Assembly: GCA_964413535.1 (NCBI GenBank)
Contig: CAYPTB010000019.1
Location: 1-47,901, forward strand
Origin: CAYPTB01 sp964413535
Lineage (GTDB): Bacteria > Planctomycetota > UBA1135 > GCA-002686595
DNA length: 47,901 nt
Reading direction: 5' to 3'
Shown here: positions 8,411-17,450 of the stretch, in pieces
Numbering within the stretch: the first letter of the stretch is position 1
Layout: every line of letters starts with the position of its first letter
Program-made: the position numbers and the translations under genes
Notes under the pieces: model-generated
Database searches by the model: none
What the model was told of the DNA's origin: nothing
The model's input: the letters and a program-made list of their open reading frames with translations, nothing else

Positions 8411-9271
8411 ATGTGCCGTTGGCTCGCCTACCACGGAGCACCGATCCACTTGGACGAGCTCCTGCTGAAACCCGAGCACAACCTGATCGACCAGAGCCTG
8501 TCGGCGCGCACGATGCGCACGCCGACGAACGGCGACGGCTTCGGCCTCGGGTGGTACGGCGCGCGCGAGAAGCCCGGGCTCTTCCGCAGCATCCGCCCGG
8601 CCTGGAACGATGCGAACCTCCGCGACCTCGCCGAGCAGATCGTCTCCCCGCTCTTCCTCGCGCACCTCCGCGCGACCTCGCTCGCCGCGGTGCAGGAGAC
8701 GAATTGCCATCCGTTCCGCACCGGGCGCTGGCTCTTCGTGCACAACGGGAAGATCGAGGCGCTGGCGAAGTTCCGGCGCGAGCTGCTCCTCGCGGTGAAG
8801 CCGGCCCTCTTCGAGAACATCCTGGGCACGACGGACTCCGAGCTCATGTTCCATCTCGCGCTGAGCTTGGGCCTGGAGCAGGAGCCCAAGGCGGCGCTCG
8901 AGCGCATGGCGGGCTTCGTCGAGGAGACGGCGCGCGCGCACGGCGTCGAGCCGGCGCTCTGGATGACGCTCGGGATCAGCGACGGGGAGTCGCTCTACGC
9001 CGTCTGCTACGGCAGCGACGGGACGGCACCGACGCTCTTCCACTCGCGCGGAATGGAGGAGATCCGGCACCTGAACCCCGAGCTCTCGGGCCGCTTCGGT
9101 CCGCAGGCGCGCTGCATCGTCTCGGAGCCGATCGGCAAGTACGCCGAGGTGTTCGCGCCCGTGCCGCCGGGATCGTTCCTGCACTTGAAGGACGGCCGGA
9201 TCGAGATCTCGCCCTTTCGCCCGAAGAAGCCGCGGAAGCGCCCCGCGCGCGCGAAATCGAGGAAGACCTGA
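8411..9271 (+). CDS. Class II glutamine amidotransferase (YafJ/EgtC-like)
   Basis: Begins MCRWLAYHG, so removal of Met1 exposes the N-terminal nucleophile Cys2 of Ntn-type glutamine amidotransferases. Other family landmarks follow: the NGDGFGLGWYG segment, FLAHLRATS, the NCHPF motif and the WLFVHNGKIE segment, which form the glutaminase pocket. Near residue 137, GTTDSELMFHLAL matches the stand-alone GATase_4/YafJ family. The 286-residue protein ends in a very basic tail (PKKPRKRPARAKSRK). There is no synthase domain, so the ammonia acceptor is unknown; EgtC-like hydrolysis of gamma-glutamyl amides is an alternative. GGAG lies 8 bases upstream of the ATG. malQ follows after 152 bases. No ergothioneine genes are nearby. 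Confidence 0.9.
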   Translation: MCRWLAYHGAPIHLDELLLKPEHNLIDQSLSARTMRTPTNGDGFGLGWYGAREKPGLFRSIRPAWNDANLRDLAEQIVSPLFLAHLRATSLAAVQETNCHPFRTGRWLFVHNGKIEALAKFRRELLLAVKPALFENILGTTDSELMFHLALSLGLEQEPKAALERMAGFVEETARAHGVEPALWMTLGISDGESLYAVCYGSDGTAPTLFHSRGMEEIRHLNPELSGRFGPQARCIVSEPIGKYAEVFAPVPPGSFLHLKDGRIEISPFRPKKPRKRPARAKSRKT

Positions 9272-9423
9272 AACGCCGCACGGTCGGCGGCGGCCCTCCT
9301 GCGCATGAACCACCCCACCTCCCCACCGCCCGAGGAGATCCACTCGCGCCTGCGCGCGCTTGGGTGAGCGACCTCTACGTTCCCGCGGTCGAGGAGATGC
9401 TCGCTCTTCCGGAAGGTGAAACG

Positions 9424-11001
9424 ATGACCGTGAGCACCACCAGTCAGTCGACGAGTCCATCCCCATTCCCGCCGGGATATCGCGCCTCCGGCGTGCTGCT
9501 GCACGTCACGTCGCTCCCTTCGGCGTACGGCATTGGCGACGTGGGCCCGGCCGCTCGCGCGTGGATCGACCGCCTCCACGCAGCCGGCCAAACCTGGTGG
9601 CAGTCCTTGCCACTGGGGCCGACCGGGTACGGAAACTCCCCGTATCAACCTTTGTCGTCCTTCGCCGGCAACGTGCTCTTGATCAGCCCGGATGACTTGG
9701 TCGCGGATGAGCTGTTGCTGACGAGCGACACCCATGGCGCAGCGTTCTCGGCAACCGCCGTCGAGTACGACACCGTGAGCGCGTTCAAACATGCCTTGCT
9801 GGAGAAGGCGTGGGCCAATTTCAACGCCGGGGCTGGAGAGAAGCTGAAGCTCGCCTACGAGCAGTTTCGTGTTGATCAGGCGCACTGGCTCGACGACTAC
9901 GCCTTGTTTCGATCGCTGAAGGTCAAATACGACGGCGCCAGTTACCTGGAGTGGCCGACAGAACTGGTCCATCGGGGCTCGGCCGCTCTGGCTCGCGCTC
10001 GGCGGGAACTGGCGCTCCAGATCGATCAGGTTTGCCTTGCGCAGTTCTTGTTGTTCCGACAGGGTCAGCGTCTGAAGACGTATGCGCATGCCAAGGGCGT
10101 GCAGTTGATCGGTGACCTCCCCTTCTTCACATCCTCCGATTCGAGCGACGTGTGGGCACACCCGGAGCTGTTCCTCCTGGACGAGCGGCGCCGGCAGCGC
10201 TTCGCGGCGGGCGTGCCGCCCGACTACTTCAGCTCCGATGGTCAACTGTGGGGCAACCCGGCCTACGATTGGAATGCGCTGCGACGGACCGGCTACCGGT
10301 GGTGGGTCGATCGAGCGCGTGCGCTGCTGGCCCACGTCGATCTGATCCGACTGGATCACTTTCGAGGCTTCGCGGCCGCCTGGCTCGTACCAGCCAATGC
10401 GTCGACGGCTCGAACCGGTCAATGGACCCCTGGCCCGGGCGCCGAACTCTTCAGCACGGTGCAAACAGAGCTCGGCGCGCTGCCGTTCCTTGCCGAGGAT
10501 CTTGGCGTGATCACGCCGGACGTGCATGCCCTACGCGAGCAGTTTCACCTGCCCAGCACGCGCGTTCTTCAATTCGCCTTCGACGGCCGAAGCGACAATC
10601 CACATCTCCCCCACAACTATCATCCGAACACGGTGGTGTGCACCGGGACCCACGACAACAACACGACGCGCGGCTGGTTCGAGGAGCTGACGCCGGACCA
10701 GCAGCAAGCCGTGTGGCGTTACCTGGATCGCGCGGGGGGCGGGAGCAGCGACGCGACGCCGGCGCTCCTGCGCCTGGCGTGGTCCTCCACGGCGGCGCTC
10801 GCGCTGGCGCCCCTCCAGGACGTGCTCAACCTCGGCTCCGACGCTCGCATGAACGTGCCCGGTACTGCCGAGGGCAACTGGCGCTGGCGCTGCGCGCCGG
10901 ACATGCAGGCCGCGCAGGCGTTCCAACGCTTGCGAGAGCTGACGGAAACGTTCAACCGTTCGTTTCCAGGCCGGGCGAAGGAGGGTTCGCCGCGCACGTG
11001 A
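9424..11001 (+). CDS. malQ: 4-alpha-glucanotransferase (amylomaltase)
   Basis: GH77 enzyme that transfers alpha-1,4-glucan segments between maltodextrins. The protein shows LHVTSLPSAYGIGDVG at the start of the barrel, the WWQSLPLGPTGYGNSPYQ segment and the GDLPFF and PPDYFSSDGQLWGNP stretches. The three catalytic carboxylates are Asp311 (RLDHFRG), Glu358 (LAEDLG) and Asp411 (THDNNT). The 525 residues match the usual amylomaltase length of about 500 without the long N-terminal extension of E. coli MalQ. The frame is open far upstream, but ATG 9424 is preceded by GGAAGG at proper spacing. Codon use looks slightly less GC-extreme than its upstream neighbours, a hint of different ancestry. It cooperates logically with the debranching enzyme at the left edge. 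Confidence 0.95.
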   Translation: MTVSTTSQSTSPSPFPPGYRASGVLLHVTSLPSAYGIGDVGPAARAWIDRLHAAGQTWWQSLPLGPTGYGNSPYQPLSSFAGNVLLISPDDLVADELLLTSDTHGAAFSATAVEYDTVSAFKHALLEKAWANFNAGAGEKLKLAYEQFRVDQAHWLDDYALFRSLKVKYDGASYLEWPTELVHRGSAALARARRELALQIDQVCLAQFLLFRQGQRLKTYAHAKGVQLIGDLPFFTSSDSSDVWAHPELFLLDERRRQRFAAGVPPDYFSSDGQLWGNPAYDWNALRRTGYRWWVDRARALLAHVDLIRLDHFRGFAAAWLVPANASTARTGQWTPGPGAELFSTVQTELGALPFLAEDLGVITPDVHALREQFHLPSTRVLQFAFDGRSDNPHLPHNYHPNTVVCTGTHDNNTTRGWFEELTPDQQQAVWRYLDRAGGGSSDATPALLRLAWSSTAALALAPLQDVLNLGSDARMNVPGTAEGNWRWRCAPDMQAAQAFQRLRELTETFNRSFPGRAKEGSPRT

Positions 11002-11282
11002 GAAACTGCACGCGGGACGATGACGATGGCCGCACCGACCGCGGCGTAGACCAGAACCTCTGCGTAGGTCGGGAAGCGGTGCGCGCCGAGCTTGGAATAG
11101 TCCGTCACGCCTAGCCGCCACCGGATCGCGGTTTCGCGCGCCACCCGAGTCGCAGTCGCCGCGGCGAGAAAGGCCGTGCCTGATGCATCTGCGCCGACTC
11201 CGCGGTCGCCATATGGATCATCTTCGGCGGCCGCGCATGCTTGCGTCTTGGGGACGGGATGCCGTGCGGCGGATCGAAGAGG

Positions 11283-12086
11283 TCAGTATCCCCGCGGAAC
11301 GAACTTGCGGTCCTTGATCGATGCGACGTCGTCGTACTCGCCCTTCTTGGAGCGCTCGGGCAGTTCGGCCTTTTCGCGCCTGACCTTCTTGTAGGGGATG
11401 AGGCTCAAGAAGTGCGCGATGCAATCGAGTCGGGCGCGGCGCTTGTCGTCGGAGGGCACGATGTACCAGGGCGCCCATTCGGTGTCGGTGGCTTCGAGCA
11501 TCACGTCGCGGGCGCGCGAGTACTCGTACCACTTCTCGCGCGATGGAAGGTCCACCGGGCTGAGTTTCCACTGGCGCACGGGGTCTTCGATACGGGCCTC
11601 GAACCGTTTTTTCTGTTCCTCATCGCTCACCTCGAGCCAGTACTTGATGAGGCGTATCCCGAACTCGACGATGTACATCTCGAATTGAGGGCAGAGTTCC
11701 AGGAAGCGACGGTGCTCCTCCTTGGTACAGAATCCCATCACGTATTCGACGCCGGCGCGGTTGTAGTAGGAGCGGTCGAAGATGACGATCTCGCCCGCGG
11801 CGGGGAAGTACTGGAAGTACCGCTGGATGTGGAGCTGCGATTTCTCGCGGTCGCTGGGCGTAGGCAGGGCGACGAGGCGGAAGACACGGGGGCTGACGCG
11901 CTCGGTAAGGCGGCGGATCAGTCCGCCCTTGCCTGCCGCGTCGCGCCCCTCGAAGACGAGGATGATGCGCTCCCCCTCTTTCTTCACCCAGTCTTGCAGA
12001 TAGCAGAGTTCCGCCTGCAGGCGCTGCAGCTCGGCCTCGTAGTCCTTGCGTTTGATTCTTTCTGCGTTGTTGCGATTCTTGCTCAC
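11283..12086 (-). CDS. ppk2: Polyphosphate kinase 2
   Basis: PPK2 enzymes use inorganic polyphosphate to phosphorylate nucleotides (ADP or GDP to triphosphate, or the reverse). This 267-residue protein has Walker A GRDAAGKGG (Lys53), Walker B IFDRSYYNRAGVE (Asp104, Arg105) and the conserved WLEVSDEEQKKRF and WKLSPVDLPSR segments near the lid. These mark a single-domain class I-type PPK2. The start is a GTG at 12086, supported by AGGAGAG just upstream. It overlaps the TGA of the sulP gene as GTGA, so translation is likely coupled. An in-frame ATG at 12170 would place the start inside sulP and gives an unlikely leader. Pairing with an anion transporter suggests a phosphate or sulfate economy link, which is inference. 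Confidence 0.95.
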   Translation of the reverse strand: MSKNRNNAERIKRKDYEAELQRLQAELCYLQDWVKKEGERIILVFEGRDAAGKGGLIRRLTERVSPRVFRLVALPTPSDREKSQLHIQRYFQYFPAAGEIVIFDRSYYNRAGVEYVMGFCTKEEHRRFLELCPQFEMYIVEFGIRLIKYWLEVSDEEQKKRFEARIEDPVRQWKLSPVDLPSREKWYEYSRARDVMLEATDTEWAPWYIVPSDDKRRARLDCIAHFLSLIPYKKVRREKAELPERSKKGEYDDVASIKDRKFVPRGY

Positions 12087-13792
12087 GACTCTCTCCTCGG
12101 AGCGTTCGCTCCGGCTGATTCTTGGCGTCGAAACGCTTCGACGGCGGCATGGACGGAGGGGAAGAGCCACTCCTTGCGCAGGTGCTCGTCGAGGCCGATG
12201 CGCTCGACGACCGCGCGAAGCGGGCGATTGGCACGCGCGAATCTCAGGTCCACGCCCTGGGCTGCGAGGTCTTCGGCCAACTGCTGGACCACCTCAGCGC
12301 CGCTGACATCGATCTCGGTCACCGCCTGCACGTCCACGAGCACCCACTTGACTGGTTGCGGGCTGTTGGCAACGAGCGAAAGGATTCTTCGCGCAAAGTG
12401 TTCGGCGTTGGGGAACAAGAGCGGCGCATAGAAGCGGTACGCGATCAGGCCCGGGACTGTGTGAGTCTGGACGCCGGCGCCGAGATCGTGGAACTGCCCC
12501 GTGCCGGGTAGTTCCTGGAGCACGGCATCGGTGGGCCGGGCGAGGCGCGACAGCAGGTAGCAGAGCGAGAGGCCGACACCGACCAGGAGGGCGGGGAGGA
12601 CGCCGACGATGAGAACGCCCAAGGCGACCAGGAGTGCCAGCCACCCTGAGCCCGGGCTGATGCGGAAGAACGTGCGATAGGCGGCCACTTCGACGAGGCG
12701 GATGCCGGCGCTGACGAGGATCGCGGCCAACGCCACCGTGGGGAGCGGTTCGAGGGCCGGTGTGAGCACGAGAAGGAACGCGATGAGCAGCCCGGTGGCG
12801 ACCAGGCTGACCATCTGGGTCTTGCCGCCGGTGGCATCGTTGACGACGGTGCGAGACTGGCTGGCTCCGACGGAGAATCCCTGGAACAGACCTGCGGCGA
12901 AGTTGGCGGCGGCGAGCGCGACGAGTTCCTGGTTGGGCCTGATCTCGTAGCGATTCTTGGTGCCGAAAGCGCGGGCGATCAGAATGGAGTCGGGAAAGGT
13001 CAGCAGGGCGACGACCAGCGCGCCGGGGAGCAGCGTGGTGACATCGTCCAGTGAAAACGCGGGCAACCCGAGCCGGGGGAGCCCCTGCGCCACCTCGCCG
13101 ATGACCGCCACGCCGCGCGATGGCAAGTCGAACACGAGGGAGACGCCCGCCGCAACACCGCAGACGATGAGCGCGCCCGGGACCTTCGGCGAGATGCGCC
13201 GTAGCACTTCGAGCATCGCGATGAATCCGGCGCCGAGGACGAACGTGAGCCAGTGCGTTTCACCGAACCGCCCGAACAGTTCCCACAGAATCGGAAAGAA
13301 ACTTTGTGCGACGACCTTGATTCCAAAGAGCTTTCCGATTTGCGTGGAGACCAGGATCAGCGCGGCGCCGCTCATGTAGCCGACGAGGACGGATTTCGAG
13401 AGGAGATCGGCGACGACGCCGATGCGGAACACGGCGGCCAGGAGAATGATCGCGCCTCCGAGCAGCGCGACGAGGGCGGCCAGGCTCACCGCGCGCGAGA
13501 CGTCGCCCGCGACCAGCGGGCCGATGGCACTGGTCAGGAGCAGCGTGAGGGCGGCATCGGGTCCCGCGATGACCTGGCGCGAACTGGCGAAGAGGGCGTA
13601 GCCCATCATCGCGGCCAGCGCGGCGTAGAGGCCGTGCTGGGGCGGGAGGCCCGCCAGCTCCGCGTACGCGATGACCGACGGGATCATGACCACACAGACG
13701 CTGACGCCGGCGACGAGATCGGCGCGGAGCCACGCGAGGTTGTAGCCGCGCAGCGCGCCGAGGATCGGGATCCACCTGGCCGCGGATTTCAT
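12083..13792 (-). CDS. SulP family anion transporter with C-terminal STAS domain
   Basis: A 569-residue inner-membrane SLC26/SulP transporter. The N-terminus has GYNLAWLRADLVAGVSVCVVMIPSVIAYAELAGLPPQ, split here only for its landmarks: LRADLVAG and the PSVIAYAELAG of TM1. About a dozen hydrophobic segments follow, with FSVGASQSRTVVN and GGKTQMVSLVATG in the middle. The STAS domain spans roughly residues 440-550 and contains VTEIDVSGAEVVQQLAEDL, where the DxSG Ser is the site homologous to anti-sigma antagonist phosphorylation sites. SulP members carry sulfate, bicarbonate or other anions; substrate is not assignable. No strong ribosome site is seen before ATG 13792. It is the first gene of a two-gene unit with ppk2. 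Confidence 0.95.
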   Translation of the reverse strand: MKSAARWIPILGALRGYNLAWLRADLVAGVSVCVVMIPSVIAYAELAGLPPQHGLYAALAAMMGYALFASSRQVIAGPDAALTLLLTSAIGPLVAGDVSRAVSLAALVALLGGAIILLAAVFRIGVVADLLSKSVLVGYMSGAALILVSTQIGKLFGIKVVAQSFFPILWELFGRFGETHWLTFVLGAGFIAMLEVLRRISPKVPGALIVCGVAAGVSLVFDLPSRGVAVIGEVAQGLPRLGLPAFSLDDVTTLLPGALVVALLTFPDSILIARAFGTKNRYEIRPNQELVALAAANFAAGLFQGFSVGASQSRTVVNDATGGKTQMVSLVATGLLIAFLLVLTPALEPLPTVALAAILVSAGIRLVEVAAYRTFFRISPGSGWLALLVALGVLIVGVLPALLVGVGLSLCYLLSRLARPTDAVLQELPGTGQFHDLGAGVQTHTVPGLIAYRFYAPLLFPNAEHFARRILSLVANSPQPVKWVLVDVQAVTEIDVSGAEVVQQLAEDLAAQGVDLRFARANRPLRAVVERIGLDEHLRKEWLFPSVHAAVEAFRRQESAGANAPRRES

Positions 13793-14279
13793 GGGGTTGA
13801 TGGTAAGTCGCAGCCGATCCGAGCATCTCGGCGGGCTCGCGGTCGAGGAAAGCGGCAGCCTTCAGCGCGGGCAGGTAGCGAGCGAACGGCTCGACTTCTC
13901 GTCGGTTGCGCGAGTCGCCGCTGCGCGGCGCGGCGCGGAACGGCTCGAGCGCGGGTGCGCGACGATGGCGCGAGCCGTCCCGCTCGGGCGCGAGCCACAC
14001 GGACGACACGATCCGATCGTGGCTCCGCGTGCTACCCGGGTGGCACCCGCGCCACTCGGGTGGCATGTCCCGCGCTGTCGCGCCTTCCGAACACCCCGGA
14101 CTTTTGGACCGCAAGTCCCTTCGTCTCAGTTGGCTACGAGATCCCGACTGCGCCGTTCCAGCGCCGGCACGCTCATCGCCCTAGGCCGTTCGGAATCGCA
14201 TTGCGCGGTTCCGAGCGCGAGGTGGCCTGACGCCGGTCACTTCCGTTCTCGTCCGAGGCGTCGACGCAGGGGTCGAGCG
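13793..14279. promoter_or_regulatory. Divergent intergenic region with a repeated dyad element
   Basis: This 487-bp spacer separates sulP (reverse) from the STAS-efflux operon (forward) and should hold both promoters. I see no credible coding region. Around 14031-14065 the 9-mer CGGGTGGCA occurs twice in direct orientation (14037-14045 and 14057-14065), 20 bases apart, or about two helical turns. The first copy is part of the dyad CGGGT-GGC-ACCCG (14037-14049). GTGGC (14040-14044) can also pair with GCCAC (14051-14055). The layout resembles a two-site operator, but no regulator or promoter boxes could be matched. Confidence 0.4.
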
Positions 14280-14591
14280 ATGTTGCGCATCACGGCCGAC
14301 GACAAGCCGCGGGTCCTCAGCTTCCGCCTGGAAGGCAGATTGGAAGGACCCTGGGTGGGAGAGCTGGAGAAGTGCTGGCGCGATATGGTGGCGCGCGCGG
14401 GCACGCCGGCACTGCGCGTGGACCTGAGGGGCGTGACGTTCGTCGACGCCGCGGGCAAGGAGCAGTTGACGGCCATGCGCCGACAAGGCGCGGAGTTCGT
14501 GGCCGACGACTGCCTGACCAAGGCGATCGTGTCCGAGATCGTCGAGGAGGGCGTGGGAGACGCGGTCTCGCAGAACGAGGACGGCGAGTGA
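14280..14591 (+). CDS. Small stand-alone STAS-like domain protein
   Basis: A 103-residue cytoplasmic protein with the alternating strands and helices of a STAS domain. The sequence FRLEGRLEGPWVGELEKCW is followed by a central strand LRVDLRGVTFVDAAGKEQLTAM. In anti-sigma antagonists the loop after this strand carries a phosphorylated Ser/Thr; here the loop reads VDAAGKE, with Ala at that place, so phosphoswitch control is doubtful. The remaining helices end in an acidic tail. ATG 14280 has AGGGG about 7 bases upstream. It is the first gene of the operon with the efflux components (50 bases to the next ATG) and could tune the pump or a transcription factor. Family call is fair; role is inference. 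Confidence 0.75.
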   Translation: MLRITADDKPRVLSFRLEGRLEGPWVGELEKCWRDMVARAGTPALRVDLRGVTFVDAAGKEQLTAMRRQGAEFVADDCLTKAIVSEIVEEGVGDAVSQNEDGE

Positions 14592-14641
14592 TCCATCTGG
14601 TGCGCCGCTGAGGTGCGATCGTGAAAAGACGGACGGAGTCC

Positions 14642-16174
14642 ATGAACCCCAAACGGAACAGACTCGCAGCCACACGATGGGTGTCCCGGGTGGCGCTGAT
14701 CGCCGCGCCGGTTGCCGTAGCCGGCTGCATGGTCGGCCCGAACTACGAGCCCCCGCGAAGCGAGCTGCCAGCGGCGTACCGCGAGGCCGAGAGCGACCCG
14801 GCCCAGCCGACGACCTTCGCTGCCACCGCTCCGAACGAGATCAGGTGGTGGCGGCAACTGGGCGACGCACAACTCACGGACCTCGTGGAGGAATCGGTCA
14901 CCGCGAACTACGGCGTGGCCGTCGCCGAAGCACGCGTGCGCGAGGCTCGGGCGGTGCGCCAGGTGGCGCAGTCCCTGCTCTATCCGCAAGTGAGCTTCGG
15001 CGCCTCGGCCCTTCGGTTCCGCGCGAGTGATGCGGCCGTCCAACTGCCGGGCCTCGACCTGGAGGACGGCCTGTTCCAGATCGGTTTCGATGCCTCCTGG
15101 GTCGTCGACGTTTTCGGGGGAGCCCGCCGCGGGGTGGAATCGGCTCGGGCAAGCGAGCAGGCCGTCGCGGCCGACCGGCGCGCCGTCGTCCTCATCGTGG
15201 CCGCCGAGACGGCACGGGCGTACCTCGAGCTCCGCGGAGTCCAGCGACAGCTTCAGATCGACCTCGAGATCCTCGAACAGCAGCGGGAGATACTCACGGT
15301 CACCGAGGACAGGCGCCGCAGCGGGCTCGCGTCGGACCTGGAGGTGCTGCGGGCGAGGACCGAGGTGGAGGCCACCGCGGCCGAGATCCCTCCGCTCCAG
15401 CAGGCGAGCCGGCAGTACATCCACCTGATCTCCACGCTCCTGGGCCTGGAGCCCACCGCGTTGAGCGCCGCGCTCGAAGTGCCGGCTCCCATCCCCGCGG
15501 TCCCGGAACAGATCGGGGTTGGAATCCCCTCCGACCTGCTGCGCCGCCGTCCGGACATCCATGGCGCCGAGCGACAACTGGCGGCGACGACTGCCCGTGT
15601 CGGCGTGGCGACGGCGCAACTGTTCCCCCAGGTGGTCCTGGGAGGGTCGGCGGGCCTGCAGAGCCGAGACACGAGCGACCTCTTCAACGGCGGCTCGGAT
15701 CCCTCGAGCAGCTACTACCTCTCCGGCCCCGTCATCGACTGGACTCTGTTCGACGCCGGCCGTCGCAAGGCGGGGATCCGGTTCGCCGAAGCGCAGGTGG
15801 ATGCCGCGAAAGCGCTCTACCAGGACGCCGTCCTGCGCGCGTTCCGCGAGGTCGAGAGCTCGATCGTGGCCGTCGACCGTGCGCGCGCGCGAGTGAGCGA
15901 CCTGCAGCGGCTGTCGGCGAGCGCGCGGGAGAGCGCCGAGATCGCGCGGCGCGACTACGAGCGAGGGATCCTGGACCAACTCACGGTCCTCGACGCGCAA
16001 CGCCAGTCGAACCGCGCCGACCTGCTGCTCTCGCAGGGAGAGGTCGCGCTCGTGGTGAACGTCGTGACTCTCTACAAGGCGCTGGGCGGCGGTTGGGAAG
16101 TCGCCGAGCCCTCGCCCGACACGCAACCAGTCGAGGTATCGCGAAGCGAAGGAGACGTCCATGAAGGTCAGTGA
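14642..16174 (+). CDS. RND efflux outer-membrane lipoprotein (NodT/OprM family)
   Basis: TolC-like outer-membrane channel of a tripartite pump. The 510-residue protein starts with a basic segment and a lipoprotein signal ending VAGC (acceptor Cys29), followed by MVGPNYEPP, the classic OprM/NodT mature N-terminus. Two long helical repeats follow. Characteristic pieces are WWRQLGDAQLTDLVEE, GIPSDLLRRRPDIHGAERQLAA, and DWTLFDAGRRKAGIRFAEAQ. ATG 14642 is chosen; a GTG at 14621 with GAGG upstream is a possible alternative giving seven more residues. The 3' end overlaps the membrane-fusion gene by 14 bases, indicating tight co-expression. Substrate unknown. Confidence 0.95.
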   Translation: MNPKRNRLAATRWVSRVALIAAPVAVAGCMVGPNYEPPRSELPAAYREAESDPAQPTTFAATAPNEIRWWRQLGDAQLTDLVEESVTANYGVAVAEARVREARAVRQVAQSLLYPQVSFGASALRFRASDAAVQLPGLDLEDGLFQIGFDASWVVDVFGGARRGVESARASEQAVAADRRAVVLIVAAETARAYLELRGVQRQLQIDLEILEQQREILTVTEDRRRSGLASDLEVLRARTEVEATAAEIPPLQQASRQYIHLISTLLGLEPTALSAALEVPAPIPAVPEQIGVGIPSDLLRRRPDIHGAERQLAATTARVGVATAQLFPQVVLGGSAGLQSRDTSDLFNGGSDPSSSYYLSGPVIDWTLFDAGRRKAGIRFAEAQVDAAKALYQDAVLRAFREVESSIVAVDRARARVSDLQRLSASARESAEIARRDYERGILDQLTVLDAQRQSNRADLLLSQGEVALVVNVVTLYKALGGGWEVAEPSPDTQPVEVSRSEGDVHEGQ

Positions 16175-17450
16175 AGTCGAGCCGTCGGTCCCTGCGCCTG
16201 CGCGGCTCGGAACGCACGCGTACCTGTCCATCTGGATCGGCTGCCTGCTTCTCGGGGCGGCCGCGCTCGGCTGCGCCGAACCGCTGCAGGAGCGCGCCCC
16301 GGTCCCGGTCAGGGTGAAAGCCCTGATCCCGGAGGAGGTCCTCGTATCCAGCCGCTTCAGCGGCTCGGTCGAACCCCTCCAGACCACGGACCTGGCCTTC
16401 AAGCTGCCTGGCACCGTCCACGAACTCCACCGGCCCCCCGGGCTGGACAGGGACGTGCAGGTCGGCGACGTGCTGGCGAAGGGAACGGTCATCGCCGAGC
16501 TCGACGAAGGCGACCTCCGGCGCGCCAAGGCCAGCGCCGAGGCCAGGGTCGCGCAACTGGAGTCGCGGGTCGCGACGGCGAGGGACAGCCTCGAGATCGC
16601 GGCGCGCGTCCTCGAGCGCTTCGAAGAGACGTCGGGGTCGGTCTCCGAGGTCGCCCGCGACGACGCGGCCGCGAAGCGCGTCGCCGCGGCCGGCGAGCTG
16701 GCATCGGCTGAGCACGCACTGGCGGACGCGAGGGTGCAGCTCGATCAGGCAAACGACAACTACGAGAACCGCCAGCTCATCGTCCCGTTCGACGATGCGA
16801 CGGTCGCAGAGAAGCGCATCGAGTCCGGGGAGCGCAAAGCAGCCCATGAGGTGGCGTTCCGGCTCATCGACATCTCCACGGTTCACGTCACCTTCGGCGT
16901 GCCCGATACGATGCTCGGCGACCCGGCCTTCGGCGGATCTGCGGCGGACGGGATCTGGCTCGGGCGGAAACTCCGGATCACCGCGGACGCCTTCGAGGGT
17001 CGCTCGCTGGACGCGGTGGTGACGAAGATCGCCCCGCAGGCTGACGCGCGGACCCGCACGTTCTCGACCGAGCTGACCCTGACCAACCCGATGCTGCCGG
17101 ACGGCCAGCCCCTGCTGCGGCCCGGCATGATCGTGACGGTCCACGTCGGGACGGAGAACGACCGGAGCGTCTTGTTGTTGCCGATGGCTGCCATCCACCG
17201 CGGCCGGTCCGTCGACGAGCTGATCGCCTACGAAGCGGTCACCGAGAACGGCAGCGAAGTCGCGAGAGCACGGAGGGTTTCGCTGGGCGGCGTATACGAC
17301 AACAAGGTCGAGGTCGTGCTCGCCGGCAGCGAGCTGCGGCATGGTTCCGAGGTGGTAGTGACGACGGCCGAGCGCCTGACGGACGGCGCGGTCGTCCGCG
17401 TGATGCGGGAAAGCGATCTCTCACCGGCACGGCTGTCGGAGGCAAGATGA
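16161..17450 (+). CDS. RND efflux periplasmic adaptor (HlyD/AcrA family)
   Basis: Membrane-fusion protein linking pump and channel across the periplasm. The 429-residue sequence has an N-terminal hydrophobic leader with a candidate lipobox ALGC (Cys38). The lipoyl half-motif LAFKLPGTVHEL comes before VQVGDVLAKGTVIAELDEGDL. A coiled-coil hairpin (about residues 115-200; repeated ARV-QLES and ELASAEHALADARVQLDQA) and the second lipoyl half follow, then beta-barrel and membrane-proximal domains (QADARTRTFSTELTLTNP, LRPGMIVTVHV). GGAG lies 6 bases upstream of the ATG. It overlaps the channel gene by 14 bases and the RND gene by ATGA (17447-17450). Confidence 0.95.
   Translation: MKVSEVEPSVPAPARLGTHAYLSIWIGCLLLGAAALGCAEPLQERAPVPVRVKALIPEEVLVSSRFSGSVEPLQTTDLAFKLPGTVHELHRPPGLDRDVQVGDVLAKGTVIAELDEGDLRRAKASAEARVAQLESRVATARDSLEIAARVLERFEETSGSVSEVARDDAAAKRVAAAGELASAEHALADARVQLDQANDNYENRQLIVPFDDATVAEKRIESGERKAAHEVAFRLIDISTVHVTFGVPDTMLGDPAFGGSAADGIWLGRKLRITADAFEGRSLDAVVTKIAPQADARTRTFSTELTLTNPMLPDGQPLLRPGMIVTVHVGTENDRSVLLLPMAAIHRGRSVDELIAYEAVTENGSEVARARRVSLGGVYDNKVEVVLAGSELRHGSEVVVTTAERLTDGAVVRVMRESDLSPARLSEAR

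Noticed and set aside
9305..9367. 20-codon forward frame starting MNHPTSPPPEEIHSRL before malQ
   Set aside because: No ribosome site, proline-rich beginning, and no similarity to anything recognised.
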